DNA of 64,000 nucleotides from JBMNGG01 sp050949705 (GCA_050949705.1 JBMNGG010000008.1:1-64000); one strand, 5' to 3'. Shown: positions 1-10,400, counted from the first letter of the stretch. Made by a program: numbers and translations. Notes: generated by a model from the letters alone, not told the origin.

Positions 1-993
1 TGGAAGCAGTCCTTGATGATCCTTACATCTTAATAACCGATAAGAAGATATCAAACATTCAAGATTTACTACCGATCCTTGAAAAAGTCGTTCAACAGGG
101 TAAAAAACTGTTAATTATCGCAGAGATGTTGAAGGTGAAGCATTATCCACATTAGTACTTAACAAATTACGTGGAACATTAGCTTGTGTTGCTGTTAAAG
201 CACCTGGATTCGGTGATAGAAGAAAAGCCATGCTGGAAGATATTGCAATACTTACAGGTGGTCAAGTCATTTCTGAGGATCTAGGTATAGATATGAAGAC
301 CATAGATATTAACATGTTGGGTAAAGCAAGACAAGTACGTGTTGACAAAGAAAATACTACAATAGTTGACGTGCTGGTGATACAGATGATATTAAGAAAC
401 GTGTCAACTCGATTAAAGTACAGATTGAAGAAACTACTTCAGATTTCGATAGAGAAAAGTTACAAGACGTTTAGCAAAACTTGCTGGTGGCGTAGCCGTA
501 ATTCAAGTAGGTGCTGCTAGCGAAACAGAACTCAAAGAGCGTAAAAACCGTATCGAAGATGCCCTCTCTGCCACGAGAGCTGCAGTAGAAGAGGAATGGT
601 TTCTGGTGGCGGAACCGCCTTTATCGATGCAATCCCATCTCTTGATAAACTTAACTTAGAAGGCGATGAACTAATCGGTGTAATATAATTCGCAGAGCTT
701 TAGAAGAACCAGTACGTCAAATTGGCGAAAATGCCGGTTTTGAAGGCTCTATTATAGTTGAGAAATTAAAAGCTAGTGAGAAAGGCATAGGATTTGACGC
801 ACTTCGTCAAGAATATGGTGATATGCTGCAGAAAGGTATTGGCGATCCAACAAAAGTAACCAGATCTGCCCTCCAAAATGCAGCTAGTGTAGCAGCTATG
901 GTTATTACTACAGAAGCAATCGTAACTGATGTACCAGAAAAGGAAAAACCAATGCCAGGAATGCCAGGCGGCGGTCCAGACATGATGTATTAA
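1..993 (+). pseudogene. groEL: Chaperonin GroEL, frameshifted and cut by the window edge
   Basis: The three frames together spell the C-terminal two thirds of the 60-kDa chaperonin: the apical segment with LLIIAEDVEGEALSTL, the KAPGFGDRRK motif, GGVAVIQVGAASETE, the SALQNAASVA segment and the GGPDMMY tail. No single frame is open. Reading through needs five single-base insertions, near 124, 370, 466, 594 and 682, each restoring one base of a short A or G run. Residue conservation is otherwise high and there are no substitution-type stops, so this is either a very recent pseudogene or a normal gene with sequence errors. GroEL is normally essential, so unless another copy exists elsewhere, error is the simpler reading. 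The 5' end lies outside the window. Family identity is certain; functional status is not. Confidence 0.9.
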
Positions 994-1021
994 AGTAAGA
1001 TAAAAAACACTTGCAAAATTA

Positions 1022-1057
1022 AAAGATAGAACCCAAGTTATAATGGGTTCTATCTTT
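1022..1057 (+). terminator. Rho-independent terminator after groEL
   Basis: A 14-bp perfect stem (1022-1035 with 1044-1057) and an 8-base loop lies 28 bases after the groEL stop. The stem ends in TTT but the following T tract is short. Confidence 0.75.
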
Positions 1058-1494
1058 GTGTACTTGTAGATAACATAAGGAGGATACACAGTTTATAAAT
1101 AATCTAATATAGTATAAGTTCTAAAGCAAAGGTCCTTCAGGCGGAGCCTCTAGGATGACACGTTACGTTTATGATGTATCTGTAGAATGATGTGAAATAA
1201 ATGATTATCTTTTAGCCATCCTGGCATAAGCGAAGGATCTTAAAGAGGTGTTAACCTCGTATTATGTGCATATGATGACAAAAAAATAACGATTTATTGC
1301 GGACTATGCTGATGATTCATACAACAAAACCGAGAACTTAACTTATTGGGGCATTCGTATTTTTGTTAATACTGCTTTGATGTTCTTATATATTTCTTTG
1401 CTGGACTATGGGTGTTATGATCATTATAAACATTAGATAAGCGTTCTGATATTTATATTGAGCATTATACAACTAAACTTATTATATATTCTGT
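1058..1494. other. Gene-free stretch with an imperfect inverted repeat
   Basis: No coding frame is convincing here. Two arms, 1129-1157 (AAGGTCCTTC...AGGATG) and 1217-1241 (CATCCT...GAAGGATCTT), are roughly reverse complements separated by 59 bases. The GAAGGATCTT / AGGATGA type of sequence resembles intergenic repeats scattered through many clostridial genomes, but I see no other clear copy in this window. Confidence 0.4.
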
Positions 1495-1512
1495 GGGAGG
1501 TGCAAGAAGCCT

Positions 1513-2547
1513 TTGTTAAAAACTATAGAATTTAAAAATGAAAGGCTATACTTATTAGATCAACGAAAACTGCCTGAAGAACTTTCAGTATTTATATGTA
1601 AGAACCATAAAGACGTTGAATTTGCAATAAAAGATATGGTTGTTCGAGGAGCACCGGCAATAGGAGTAACAGGAGCTTACGGTATGGTTTTGGCAGCTCA
1701 GGAATTTTGTAATCTTCCAAAAAATGAATTCCTAAGTAAGATGAAAGGAAGTGCCTTATTCCTACAGAACTCCCGCCCTACTGCCGTTAATTTAATGTGG
1801 GCTGTTAAACGTATGTATCGAGTCTTGGAAATGAATAAAGAGAAGTCAAACATAGATTTATACAACTTATTATTAAATGAAGCTAATATTATGGAAAGAG
1901 AAGATATAGAGACAAATAAAGCCATAGCAAGATACGGAAATGAGGTAATCCCAAAAGGTGCTACCATCCTGACCCATTGCAATACCGGTGCTTTGGCTAC
2001 GGTGGGGTACGGAACGGCTTTAGGTGTTATAAGAGAAGCACATTTTTCAGGGAAAAACATAAGAGTATATGCTGATGAAACAAGACCAAGACTTCAGGGA
2101 GCAAAACTTACAGCTTGGGAATTAGTACAAGAGGGTATACCTGCAACTTTGATACCTGACAGTGTAGCTCCTGTCCTTATTAGAGATGGCAAGATAGATC
2201 TAGTAATAGTTGGGGCTGATCGAATTGCATCAAATGGTGATACCGCCAATAAAATAGGTACATATATGTTGTCTCAAATAGCCAAGGATTTTAATATACC
2301 TTTTTACATCGCTGCACCTATTTCAACAATTGACTTTGATATACAAAATGGAGAACAAATTGTTATCGAAGAAAGAGATGACATGGAAATAACTCATATT
2401 AATGGTATTCGAATTGCCCCTATCGGCATAAAAGTATATAATCCTGCTTTTGATGTAACACCTAATGAGAATATTACTGGAATAATTACAGAAAAGGGTA
2501 TTATCAGAGCCCCTTTCTCTGAACATATATGCAAACTTAAAAAGTAA
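1513..2547 (+). CDS. mtnA: S-methyl-5-thioribose-1-phosphate isomerase
   Basis: This cytosolic enzyme converts methylthioribose-1-phosphate to methylthioribulose-1-phosphate in methionine salvage. The 344-residue length is normal for the family. It carries the eIF2B-like signatures GAPAIGVTGAYG near residue 47, THCNTGAL with the catalytic Cys at 156, ADETRPRLQGAKLTAWEL, and GADRIASNGDTANKIGTY with the catalytic Asp at 236. The start is TTG at 1513, preceded by GGGAGG at 1495-1500; no better in-frame ATG fits. No SAM riboswitch or other salvage gene is visible beside it, so it appears to be a stand-alone unit. It is the only intact gene in the first 6.4 kb. Confidence 0.95.
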   Translation: MLKTIEFKNERLYLLDQRKLPEELSVFICKNHKDVEFAIKDMVVRGAPAIGVTGAYGMVLAAQEFCNLPKNEFLSKMKGSALFLQNSRPTAVNLMWAVKRMYRVLEMNKEKSNIDLYNLLLNEANIMEREDIETNKAIARYGNEVIPKGATILTHCNTGALATVGYGTALGVIREAHFSGKNIRVYADETRPRLQGAKLTAWELVQEGIPATLIPDSVAPVLIRDGKIDLVIVGADRIASNGDTANKIGTYMLSQIAKDFNIPFYIAAPISTIDFDIQNGEQIVIEERDDMEITHINGIRIAPIGIKVYNPAFDVTPNENITGIITEKGIIRAPFSEHICKLKK

Positions 2548-2589
2548 CACTGAGTTTATCAATAAACCTTCTTTATGAACTAATAATAT

Positions 2590-3199
2590 TTAATCAAAGA
2601 AAAAGGATTTAATTACTGCGAAGTATTCACGCAAATAATACAAAGGCTTTAAGTATTTAGGAAAAGCTGGGGTAGGGGCACATATCCCGTATGGAATAAA
2701 ACCGTTTCGCCGTGCTAACAACTTGGAACGGAACATATGATATTCACTGGTTATGATCATGACTGTTGGGTTATCTGATTCACCTTCCTTGGGGATAACA
2801 CTTTTTGTAAAAAGAAAATTTTCCTGGGTACTTGTTGAATTACTTTCTACTATTATTCTTTTTTCATCAATTCCGTTTTGAACTAAAAAGAGTTTCATTG
2901 CTTCAGCTTCAGGAATCCATTCATCAGGCCCCTGACCTCCAGATACAACTATAGGTGTGTAAGGATATTTATTTGCGTATTTTAGAGCTTTTTTCCAATC
3001 GGTAGTAAAGTGATGGTGAAGGTTGATCTCCAAATAACCCGGCGCCTAAGACTACTACATAATCAACCGGTAGGTCGTCATCGGTAAAAGAATTTAATAT
3101 AATAAGACTCTCTATAAGAACAAAAGATATACACAAAAAGAAAATTATAATAAGATACGGTTTTTTTAGTATTTTGAAGTGATAATTAAATATGTCCAT
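2590..3199 (-). pseudogene. YdcF/SanA-like DUF218 membrane protein, one frameshift
   Basis: Two overlapping minus-strand frames join into one YdcF-family protein of about 200 residues. The N-terminal part has one membrane segment followed by VDYVVVLGAG; the C-terminal part carries IVVSGGQG, the STSTQENF region and TSEYHMFRS, which are typical of the DUF218 fold implicated in envelope metabolism. The frames join if one base is removed from the six-base T run at 2989-2994 (A run in the coding sense). The start at 3199 is supported by AGGAGGT immediately upstream. The gene converges with mtnA. It is either a fresh slippage mutation or a homopolymer error. Confidence 0.8.
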
Positions 3200-3344
3200 T
3201 ACCTCCTGATCTAATAACAACGTATTCTTAATCAAAACTATAAATGATATTATCATAATTGATATTTTTGTTCTACAATATTTTATTTGTAATTGTATAG
3301 ATCTACTTGTAAGTAGTATAAATCTAGGTCAAGAGTAACCAACA

Positions 3345-3620
3345 CACGTATTCCTCCAAGCGGGGGTAGGTTGTTCTGCTAGTTATGTTCTAGGCTATTT
3401 GGTTCAAAATATGGAGATACCTGTCCTTATAATATAATAATACAGCTTGAAAATGCCGCATGTCTTTATGAATCAGCCAAGGCTAATGATGGATAGCCCC
3501 ATGCTGTAAAAGGTGACTTGTCTACCATCTGGCAGGTCTTGCATGTGGAGAACCTAATGTAATAAGTTGGTCCATTCTCATAGATTATGTAGATATGTTT
3601 GTTTCTTGTTCTGAATCAAA
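3345..3620 (+). pseudogene. Relic of diaminopropionate ammonia-lyase
   Basis: This intergenic piece translates, with interruptions, into the middle of a PLP-dependent diaminopropionate ammonia-lyase (DpaL/YgeX family). At 3345 a frame reads HVFLQAGVG...GYLVQNMEIPVLII; after a shift it reads LENAACLYESAKANDG, an in-frame TAG, then HAVKGDLSTI; after another shift it reads AGLACGEPNVISWSILIDY followed by VDMFVSC. Order and spacing match the family. About 90 codons of the roughly 400 normally present remain, with one stop and at least two frameshifts, and no start region or C-terminus, so unlike its neighbours this is genuine decay. The enzyme normally splits 2,3-diaminopropionate to pyruvate and ammonia. 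Confidence 0.75.
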
Positions 3621-3712
3621 ACCAAAAAAAGTAAGATTCAAGTATACAAAAAACCTATATCAAGTGGTATAATTTTTAATGGAAAATCTAGAAACTGATA
3701 GGAGGTTATATA

Positions 3713-4448
3713 GTGCAGATTTTTATTGAGAAAGATTATTCTGCTATGAGTAAGAAGGCTGCCCAAATCTTTGCTGAATCAATACAGGAAAAACCTAATC
3801 TGGTTCTCGGATTGGCTACTGGAAGCACTCCTATAGGAACATACAAAGAGCTTATTCGAATGCACCGTGAGGAAGGCTTAGATTTTTCCGAAGTAATTAC
3901 TTTTAACTTGGATGAATACTATGGTCTTACCCCTAACGATAAGCAAAGCTATAATTATTTTATGTATGATAATCTGTTCAACCACATCAATATCAAAAGC
4001 GGAAAATGTTCACATACCAGACGGTAAAGTTTCAGACATTGAAGATTACTGCAGAAAATATGATGAGGAAATTGAAAAAATTGGTGGGATAGATATACAA
4101 CTGCTTGGTATTGGTGTAAATGGACATATCGGTTTTAATGAACCTGATGCTCAATTAATTGCGGGAACACACTTGACAGACCTTACCGAAGATACAATTA
4201 GAGCAAATTCAAGGTTCTTTGATTCCCCGGACCAAGTTCCAACCAAAGCTATTACCATGGGGCTTGGTTCTATCATGAAAGCTAAAAAAATCGTTATGCT
4301 TGTAAGTGGTAAAAATAAAGCGGAAATCATGGCAAAACTTTTAAATAATGATACTATTTCTACGATGAATCCAGCTTCATTTTTATTGATTCATCCGAAT
4401 GCGACCATAATAATGGATGAGGAAGCAGCTTCATTGTTAAACAGATAA
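3713..4448 (+). pseudogene. nagB: Glucosamine-6-phosphate deaminase, one frameshift
   Basis: Two overlapping frames give a full NagB of about 245 residues, which deaminates and isomerises glucosamine-6-phosphate to fructose-6-phosphate in amino-sugar catabolism. Visible signatures are GLATGSTPIGTYKELI near residue 33, FNLDEYYGL (catalytic Asp region) and GIGVNGHIGFNEP with the ring-opening His. The frames join if one A is removed from the four-base run at 3995-3998. Start is GTG at 3713 with AGGAGG just upstream. A terminator follows directly. No nagA or sugar transporter is adjacent. With only one homopolymer difference the gene may be functional in the organism. Confidence 0.9.
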
Positions 4449-4470
4449 ATAAGATTCGACAAAAGAAAGA

Positions 4471-4510
4471 AAGCCAGGCATAGATTAGTTATCAGTGCCT
4501 GGCTTTTTAA
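4471..4510 (+). terminator. Terminator after nagB
   Basis: Perfect 10-bp stem AAGCCAGGCA / TGCCTGGCTT (4471-4480 with 4497-4506), 16-base loop, then a T run. Confidence 0.85.
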
Positions 4511-4573
4511 AAGGGAAATACGTAGATGTGTACAAAACATAGATTAGCATTATCCATGCTAGGGGGTATTTTT

Positions 4574-4734
4574 ATGGGAAATACTAATAAAGAATGCAAA
4601 TATAATCACCCCATATGAAATATTACATAATTATGAATTGGCCGTTGAACATACTAAGATTAGCCATATGTCACCATCAGGAACTTTACGAGAGACAGAT
4701 TTTAAAAAAAGTTATAGACGCCAAATGTAATTAA
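4574..4734 (+). pseudogene. Possible small broken gene, about 52 codons
   Basis: An AGGGGG ribosome-binding site at 4562-4566 precedes ATG at 4574 (MGNTNKECKY). The frame stops after 14 codons, but a one-base shift continues as ITPYEILHNYELAVEHTK and on through SHMSPSGTLRETDFKK; a second shift in an A run near 4711 reaches VIDAKCN and a stop. The amino-acid composition looks protein-like and both breaks are of the same one-base type as in neighbouring genes. I do not recognise the family. It could also be chance. Confidence 0.3.
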
Positions 4735-4788
4735 ATCATAAGCTACATGTTATATCTCAAATTATGGTAAGTATAACGACCATAGGTT

Positions 4789-6353
4789 CATAGTGTAAAA
4801 TTACTTTGGGTAAAAACCAAAAAATAAAAGATAAGAGTATCTCCTCTGTGATATGATGTAATCTGCAAGAACCACAAAAACCACAGAAAAGGAGATACCC
4901 TTATGGACCTAATTATACAGGAAATCACACAAAAATCAGTATCAGTTTTAAAAAGAACTAGAAAAACTGATAAGAGAAAGAAGAGATATATCTGAATTTA
5001 TTTTAGCTACAAAGAAGACGCTAGATGATATTGGAGTAACTTAGTTGCAGAAGCGTTAGAAACAATAGATAAGGCATATAAAAACAGCAAAGATCGTAAA
5101 CGCTACTGGACAGTAAAAGAAAAAGAGGCTGAAAAGACCCTTACAACAATATTTGGGCAAGTCAGGTATAAAAGAACATATTACAAGAATAAAAAAACAG
5201 GTAAATACAGCTATCTGTCAGATGAGGCTGTAGGCATATCAGCCCATGACAAGCTAGACGCTTTGCTAAAAGCAAAACTCATAGAAGAAGCAGTATATAT
5301 GCCCTATAGTAAAAGCGGAGAAAAAGCCTCTGAAGCAGTAACCCTAACATCACAGACAGTAATGAACAGCATACGAGAACTTGGTAGTGTAAACAATGAT
5401 GCGGTAAAGATCAAGCAAAATAAAAGGAATGTAAAAGTACTATACATAGAAGCAGACGAAGATCATGTAGCGCTTCAGGATGGAGGTTTAACAGAGCCAA
5501 AGCTTGTATATGTACATGAAGGCAGAAAGAAAGTTAGTAAAAACCGGTGGAAGCTATTAAGCCCAAGGTATTTCAGCGGTGTTTATCCAAACAGCGATGA
5601 ACTATGGGTAGAAGTTTTAGACTATATAGATAAGGCTTACGATATGGATACTATAGAAAAGATATACCTTTCAGGAGATGGAGCCCCCTGGATTAAAAAA
5701 TGGCTTAGGCTGGATAAAGAAAAGTATCTATGTACTTGACCGTTACCACCTATCAAAGTATGTCACGCAAGCTACAGCGCATATAAGATATACAACACCA
5801 ATTATGTGGTCATATATAAATGCCAAAGACAAGGATAGTATAAAAGAACTATTTAAAGCGATCATAAATATAACTGAGCCAGAAACAAAGAGAAGATCTG
5901 TAGATGAAGCAAGAAGGTACATACTTGGCAACTGGGAGGGAATAATGCGTCAGTATGAACAAGATTATGTTGGCTGCAGTGCAGAAGGTCATGTTAGCCA
6001 TATCCTATCGTCTAGATTAAGCTCAAGGCCTTTAGGCTGGAGTAAAACTGGAGTCGACCAGATGTCCAGGTTAAGGGCCTTTGTAGCAAATGGCGGAAAC
6101 GTATATGATATGTTTATACAAAAGAAAAAAGCAGCGGTAAATGAAGCAAGACAGGTAAAAGTAGACCAGGAGATTATCAGGAAACGAAAGCTTACCACAT
6201 CGCACGAAACTATTGGTAACATAACTATTTTAAATATCGGTAAAAGAACTTGGGCTTCGCAGTTCCTTAAATCAATAAGGGACGCTTAAGGCAAAGATAT
6301 ATATCCAGAGGGAATACTTTTTTATTTAAAACCCATAGTATCTTGACGCTATC
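4789..6353 (+). mobile_element. ISLre2-family insertion sequence, copy 1 (damaged)
   Basis: This 1565-bp element is flanked by a 9-bp direct repeat CCATAGGTT at 4780-4788 and 6354-6362, which defines both ends. The terminal inverted repeats are imperfect: the left end starts CATAGTGTAAAATTAC and the right end read inwards starts GATAGCGTCAAGATAC. It is nearly identical to the inverted copy at 22946-24511. Six indels separate the copies (near 4933, 4952, 5041, 5697, 6295 and 6327), and their net effect exactly explains the 1565 versus 1566 bp lengths. The right end lies 8 bp beyond the target repeat from the -35 box of the tmRNA gene. Confidence 0.93.
4903..6289 (+). pseudogene. ISLre2-family transposase, frameshifted
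   Basis: This is the same protein as the intact 462-residue transposase of copy 2 (UPF0236/ISLre2 family, a DDE-type transposase). The ATG at 4903 follows AAAAGGAG. Compared with copy 2 it has lost one A near 4933, one A near 4952 and one C near 5041, which destroys the N-terminal frame, and has gained one A in the run near 5697, which splits the C-terminal half. The parts 5263-5739 and 5678-6289 remain open. Amino-acid differences from copy 2 are few (for example T-V-K for T-A-K, and G-N-V for G-D-V). As written it is inactive in cis but could be mobilised by the intact copy. Confidence 0.92.
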
Positions 6354-6369
6354 CCATAGGTTAGATTTC

Positions 6370-6397
6370 TTGATACTCTTGGTCTTTGTTGTATAAT
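6370..6397 (+). promoter_or_regulatory. Sigma-A type promoter of ssrA
   Basis: TTGATA (6370-6375), a 16-bp spacer, TATAAT (6392-6397), 22 bases before the tmRNA 5' end. The upstream IS element and its target duplication end at 6362, so the core promoter is intact but everything upstream of it is IS sequence. Confidence 0.8.
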
Positions 6398-6419
6398 AGG
6401 TTTATACAAAACTTAATGC

Positions 6420-6764
6420 GGGGCGTTTGGTTTCGACGGGGGTAGCAGGGATAAGAGCTGCAGGTCGAGCTTCGACTCGTAATCCGGAAACGCGTATATA
6501 AACGCCAAAAACGATTACGCTTACGCAGCTTAATTAAGCTTGCGCATCCTCCCAGTGGTGCCCGGCTGTTGGGAACAAGGGTGTCATAAACCGGGATTTT
6601 CCGTTAGTGTTGCTTTGGCACTATAGGAGAAACTAACAAAGCTGGCCTCGCTTTAATCTAGCCCTCAAGAGCAAAGCAGGTAAGATCTAAACTGAGGGAT
6701 AAACCTGTAGACGCTTTTATTGATGTACCTTCGGACAGGGGTTCGAGTCCCCTCGCCTCCACCA
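6420..6764 (+). ncRNA. ssrA: Transfer-messenger RNA (tmRNA)
   Basis: The 5' segment GGGGCGTTTGGTTTCGACGG and the 3' segment with GGTTCGAGTCCC and terminal CCTCCACCA form the tRNA-like domain of tmRNA, which rescues stalled ribosomes. The tag frame is GCC AAA AAC GAT TAC GCT TAC GCA GCT TAA, giving AKNDYAYAA, a short tag of 9 residues ending in the usual Ala-Ala degradation signal. Pseudoknot-forming repeats follow. One oddity: the 3' strand CGCCTCC would pair with GGGGGCG, but the 5' strand has only four Gs before CG, so the acceptor stem is one base short. A promoter and a terminator frame the gene. Confidence 0.95.
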
Positions 6765-6774
6765 ATTGAAAATC

Positions 6775-6798
6775 AAAACACCTTTTTAGGTGTTTTTT
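6775..6798 (+). terminator. Terminator of ssrA
   Basis: Perfect 9-bp stem AAAACACCT / AGGTGTTTT (6775-6783 with 6788-6796), TTTT loop and T run, directly after the tmRNA CCA. Confidence 0.9.
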
Positions 6799-7116
6799 GT
6801 TTTATGGTCATAAAACTGTTACAAAATGATTCAGCAAGTTAAAAATATTGAAGGAAAAAACAGATGTGATGTAGAATATACCATATGTACTTTGATATAT
6901 GTAGCCACAACTCCAATTACTCTGCAATATAATAAGTAAATTGCATGTGAAGAAAATATGAATAGAATAATTTTACGTTTCCGAATTATCTTGCCTAAGT
7001 TTGTTTCGAATATGGTAGATAATCGAAAGGGTGTAAATAGAAATATTTATGCCTCCCATTATGGAAAGGAAACTGCTTTAAGTGAAGTTAGGGGTAAAAT
7101 TCATACCTTTTCCAGC

Positions 7117-7150
7117 AAAAAAGTAGTTTCTTTCCGAAACTACTTTTTTT
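7117..7150 (+). terminator. Strong hairpin terminator in a gene-free stretch
   Basis: Perfect 14-bp stem (7117-7130 with 7136-7149), 5-base loop, T run. It lies at the end of the 6799-7253 stretch, where I see no convincing gene; the only long frame there (6958-7158) runs through this hairpin. It may end an unidentified small transcript. Confidence 0.7.
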
Positions 7151-7253
7151 ATGCATAGATTTTTTTAAAGTAATCGGCAAAACTGGATGTTATCACCATT
7201 AAACTAATTATACAAACAAAATATGATACTCCGATTTTAATCATCTAAAAGGT

Positions 7254-7330
7254 TAACTCCTCATGATGTTAAAACGATAGGGTAATATGGGAAACCGTAT
7301 TGCCTTCCAATGCGAAAAGGAGGTGTAAAT
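7254..7330 (+). promoter_or_regulatory. Probable molybdenum-cofactor (Moco) riboswitch aptamer
   Basis: The leader contains AACTCC near 7255, a helix GGTAATA/TATTGCC around a TGGGAAACCG loop (7281-7304), then GCCTTCC, AATGCGAAAA and GGAGG (7302-7323). The GGGAAACC and CCTTCC-AATGCGAAAA-GGAGG blocks match my memory of the Moco RNA motif, in which a GCCTCC-type strand and a GCGAAA segment precede GGGAGG. A terminator hairpin follows at 7337, giving a typical aptamer plus expression platform. The next gene encodes a protein built of molybdopterin-type oxidoreductase domains, which fits the ligand. A tungsten-cofactor variant is possible. Recognised by eye only. Confidence 0.72.
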
Positions 7331-7336
7331 AATAAT

Positions 7337-7365
7337 AAAAACTTCTTTTTGCGAGAAGTTTTTTG
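7337..7365 (+). terminator. Riboswitch-linked terminator
   Basis: Stem 7337-7346 (AAAAACTTCT) with 7354-7363, loop TTTTGCG, then T-rich sequence. It starts 7 bases after the Moco-type aptamer and 63 bases before the next start codon, consistent with control by transcription termination. Confidence 0.8.
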
Positions 7366-7427
7366 TTTACTGACGAATTAGCAATTTGACTTTGTAAATA
7401 TGAATATTTAAAGGGGGAAAGTGCTTT

Positions 7428-10400
7428 ATGAGTAGTTTAATCAAGAAAAGGGGCTATTTTTATAAGTTCTTAGCCTGTGTTATTATGTTTGCATTGCTGT
7501 TTTCGTCACTGAGTTTAATCTTACCATCTCTAGATAACGATGCATATGCACAAGAATGGGCACCTGATAAAGAAGAGCCTATCCTAGTCGTAACTGGTGA
7601 TGGTATAGGTATGACAAATGAGAGGTCCTATACTTTAAATGAACTCATGGCAATGAATCAAGCAACAAATCTTTATTCCACAATTAACACTACTCCTACC
7701 AAGAGTATATATCTTGGTAAAGGGGTTAAGGTAAATGATCTACTGGAAAAATCTAATTTTGGTTCGGACAAGTATAACTTATACAAAATGGCCTTTATTG
7801 CAAGAGATGGGTACAAAGTGACCTTTGATCCGGATCACCAAGGCGATTCTACTACATCTAAGACTTTAGTTACTGCTGCCTATGGAGCACCAAGATATTA
7901 TTTCCCCAAACTAAACATACAAGATCCTTCGGGGAAAACCACTGTAGATACCATCCTTGCCTTTAGCAGAGCAGGTGAAAGAGGTCAACCGGATATAGTT
8001 CCACAAGCTTCTTCCCTAGAACCTTTAACAGATAGTGATGCTCCTTTGTTGATGGTGGGACAGCAACATGTAGGAGAAATCAGTAATCCACTTTTCAATA
8101 AAACCATCCAAAAAATCCTTGTAGGTGAAGAATTGCCTACAATATTAAAGATTGGTTCAAAGGACTATACAAGATCAGATATCCTTTTAATGCCTAGGGT
8201 TCGGGGGAATTGGTCCTATGCAACAAAAGCAGGAACTAAGAGCGATTATTGTGTAGGAGTTCCTCTTACTGACTTACTTGGGGGATATAGTGACGACGAT
8301 AAAGTCGAATTTATATCTGCCGACGGATATGAAAACCCTGCTGTTACTATAAAGGATATTAGGGATTCTGCTAATGAATACATATTAGCTTATGAAACAG
8401 GTACAAATCCTGATGACTCAAAACCGATTTTGGATACTGCAAAAAACGATCCTTCTATTATGGGTTACTTTAGAGTTTACAGCAAGGATGGATCTTTGAT
8501 AAAACTAGTGAACGAAATAAAAATAAGCCCCACATCCGGAACGGATATTGGAACAAGCCCATATAAGCATATTACCAATGGTGGAGTTCAAGGGGACACT
8601 CCCTATAACATTGATGCTATAACTGGGGCAACCTTAACCATTGAGGGGCCAGGAGTTGAAACAAGCATACCCCTGTCAATTCGCGAATTGGAAAATCAAG
8701 ATGCAGGGGTTTTCAGAGGTGATTTTAAAGATAAAAGAGATGGAACTGAAAAAACCTTTAAATACGAAGGTATTCGGCTAGATTATCTGCTGAAGAATAT
8801 GACTTCAGGAATCACAGGGATAAAACTTACTGATACTGCATATAAGGTTTTAATAAAAAACAGAGTAAGACAAACCATAGCTGAGTTTACCCTTGAGCAA
8901 ATAACCGAGGCGGAAACAAAAGGAAAGCCAATTATCATTGCTTATGGCACATCCAATCCTGATGGGACAAACCCAAAACCCTTTGTATATGATGGAGAAG
9001 AAGGTGCCGATGGAAGTCTTGGCAATGAAGATGGTTGCATAAAACTAGTCTACGATAAATCCGTTTTTGATGTAGATCCAAACCCTGACTACATAAAATT
9101 TGGTAATATGGCTTATGTCTATGTAGCTGAAAAAGAAACTCCAGGATATAAACATGACAAACCCCCTTATGATACCCCTGAAAATTCACAATATGTTATC
9201 ACAGTGACCGGGGATAAGGTCGGAAGGGAAGTAAACTATACAGTAAAACAGCTTGAAGATATGGTCGAATATGAAAATGGTATGCCTGCCCCTAATGGTA
9301 TGGGATTTAGAAAGGAATACAGCCTTTCTAACTCTACATACTGGTATGTAAATGAATATGAAGGTGTTAAACTTTGGGATTTATTGAAAAAAGCCGGTAT
9401 ACCCGAATCCATGTCTAGAGGAGCAGATTCCAAAACCATAGTTCAATTTACGGCAACGGACGGGTATAAAGATTTTGACAAATTTACACTAGAGCAAATA
9501 GCCGATCCCAATTTATTTGGTTACTATGAAAAAAATCCTGCTGATTTAAATGATGGTAAATATATTTCTAAGAGGGCGGATGATTTAAGATCAGTGGGCT
9601 ACCCTGTATTGGTGGCTTATGGTGTTAATGGATATCCCTATGTTATAAAAAATACCCTTGAAGGTTATAAGAGTGGTCTTGGAAATGATGGAGGGCCTCT
9701 CCGGATAATTTCAGGTAAAATTGAATACGCCCATGCCAATGGTTCTAGACAAGCAAAACTACTTGATAAAGTAATTGTAGGAAATGAAGTAAATTATAGT
9801 ACTCACAGTGGGAATCCTGATAAAAATTATCAAGCACTTGCCCAAAATAAGATTGATGTAAAAGTTATAGGTATGGACGGAAATACGATAAGCGAACAAA
9901 CATATACTGTAAGTGATATAGAAAACATGATATATGGCGATGCTGTGTCTAATGCTGAAAGGGTAAAGGCAAAAGTTAAAGATTTTTACAATGTACAAAA
10001 AGGAGATAACTTATATAATGACCTTTATGAAGGAGTAAATCTGGCTTATTTCCTAAAAGAAAAAGTACAGATTCCTGGTAATAAAGGAACAGTGACCTTT
10101 ATTAGTGATGATTCTTCTATAACAGTCACTCTTGATGAGATATTCTCTCTGGGAGAAAACAGTGTCACTAAGAAAAAAGATCTACAATCGGTTCTTGCTT
10201 TTGCCAAAAATGGTGCTCCGATGGTACCGGATAAAAACTCTCCAGGTTATGAAAGTTCATATACTGATGGCAGCGGGGAAAGTGTTCCTGTGAAAAATGA
10301 CTGTGGGCCACTGATGATGATTTTGCCTCAAACTTCCGAACAAGTGGATACTGTAAAATCCCTCGGCAATATTTCTTCAATCACTGTGAATCTTCAGCCC

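Noticed and set aside
3912..4027. Programmed frameshifting in nagB
   Set aside because: The A4 run lacks a heptameric slippery pattern and NagB is not known to use it; the same kind of single-base break occurs in many neighbours.
6958..7158. 66-codon frame between tmRNA and the Moco-type riboswitch
   Set aside because: It has no ribosome-binding site, no protein-like pattern, and its 3' end is the strong terminator stem at 7117-7149.
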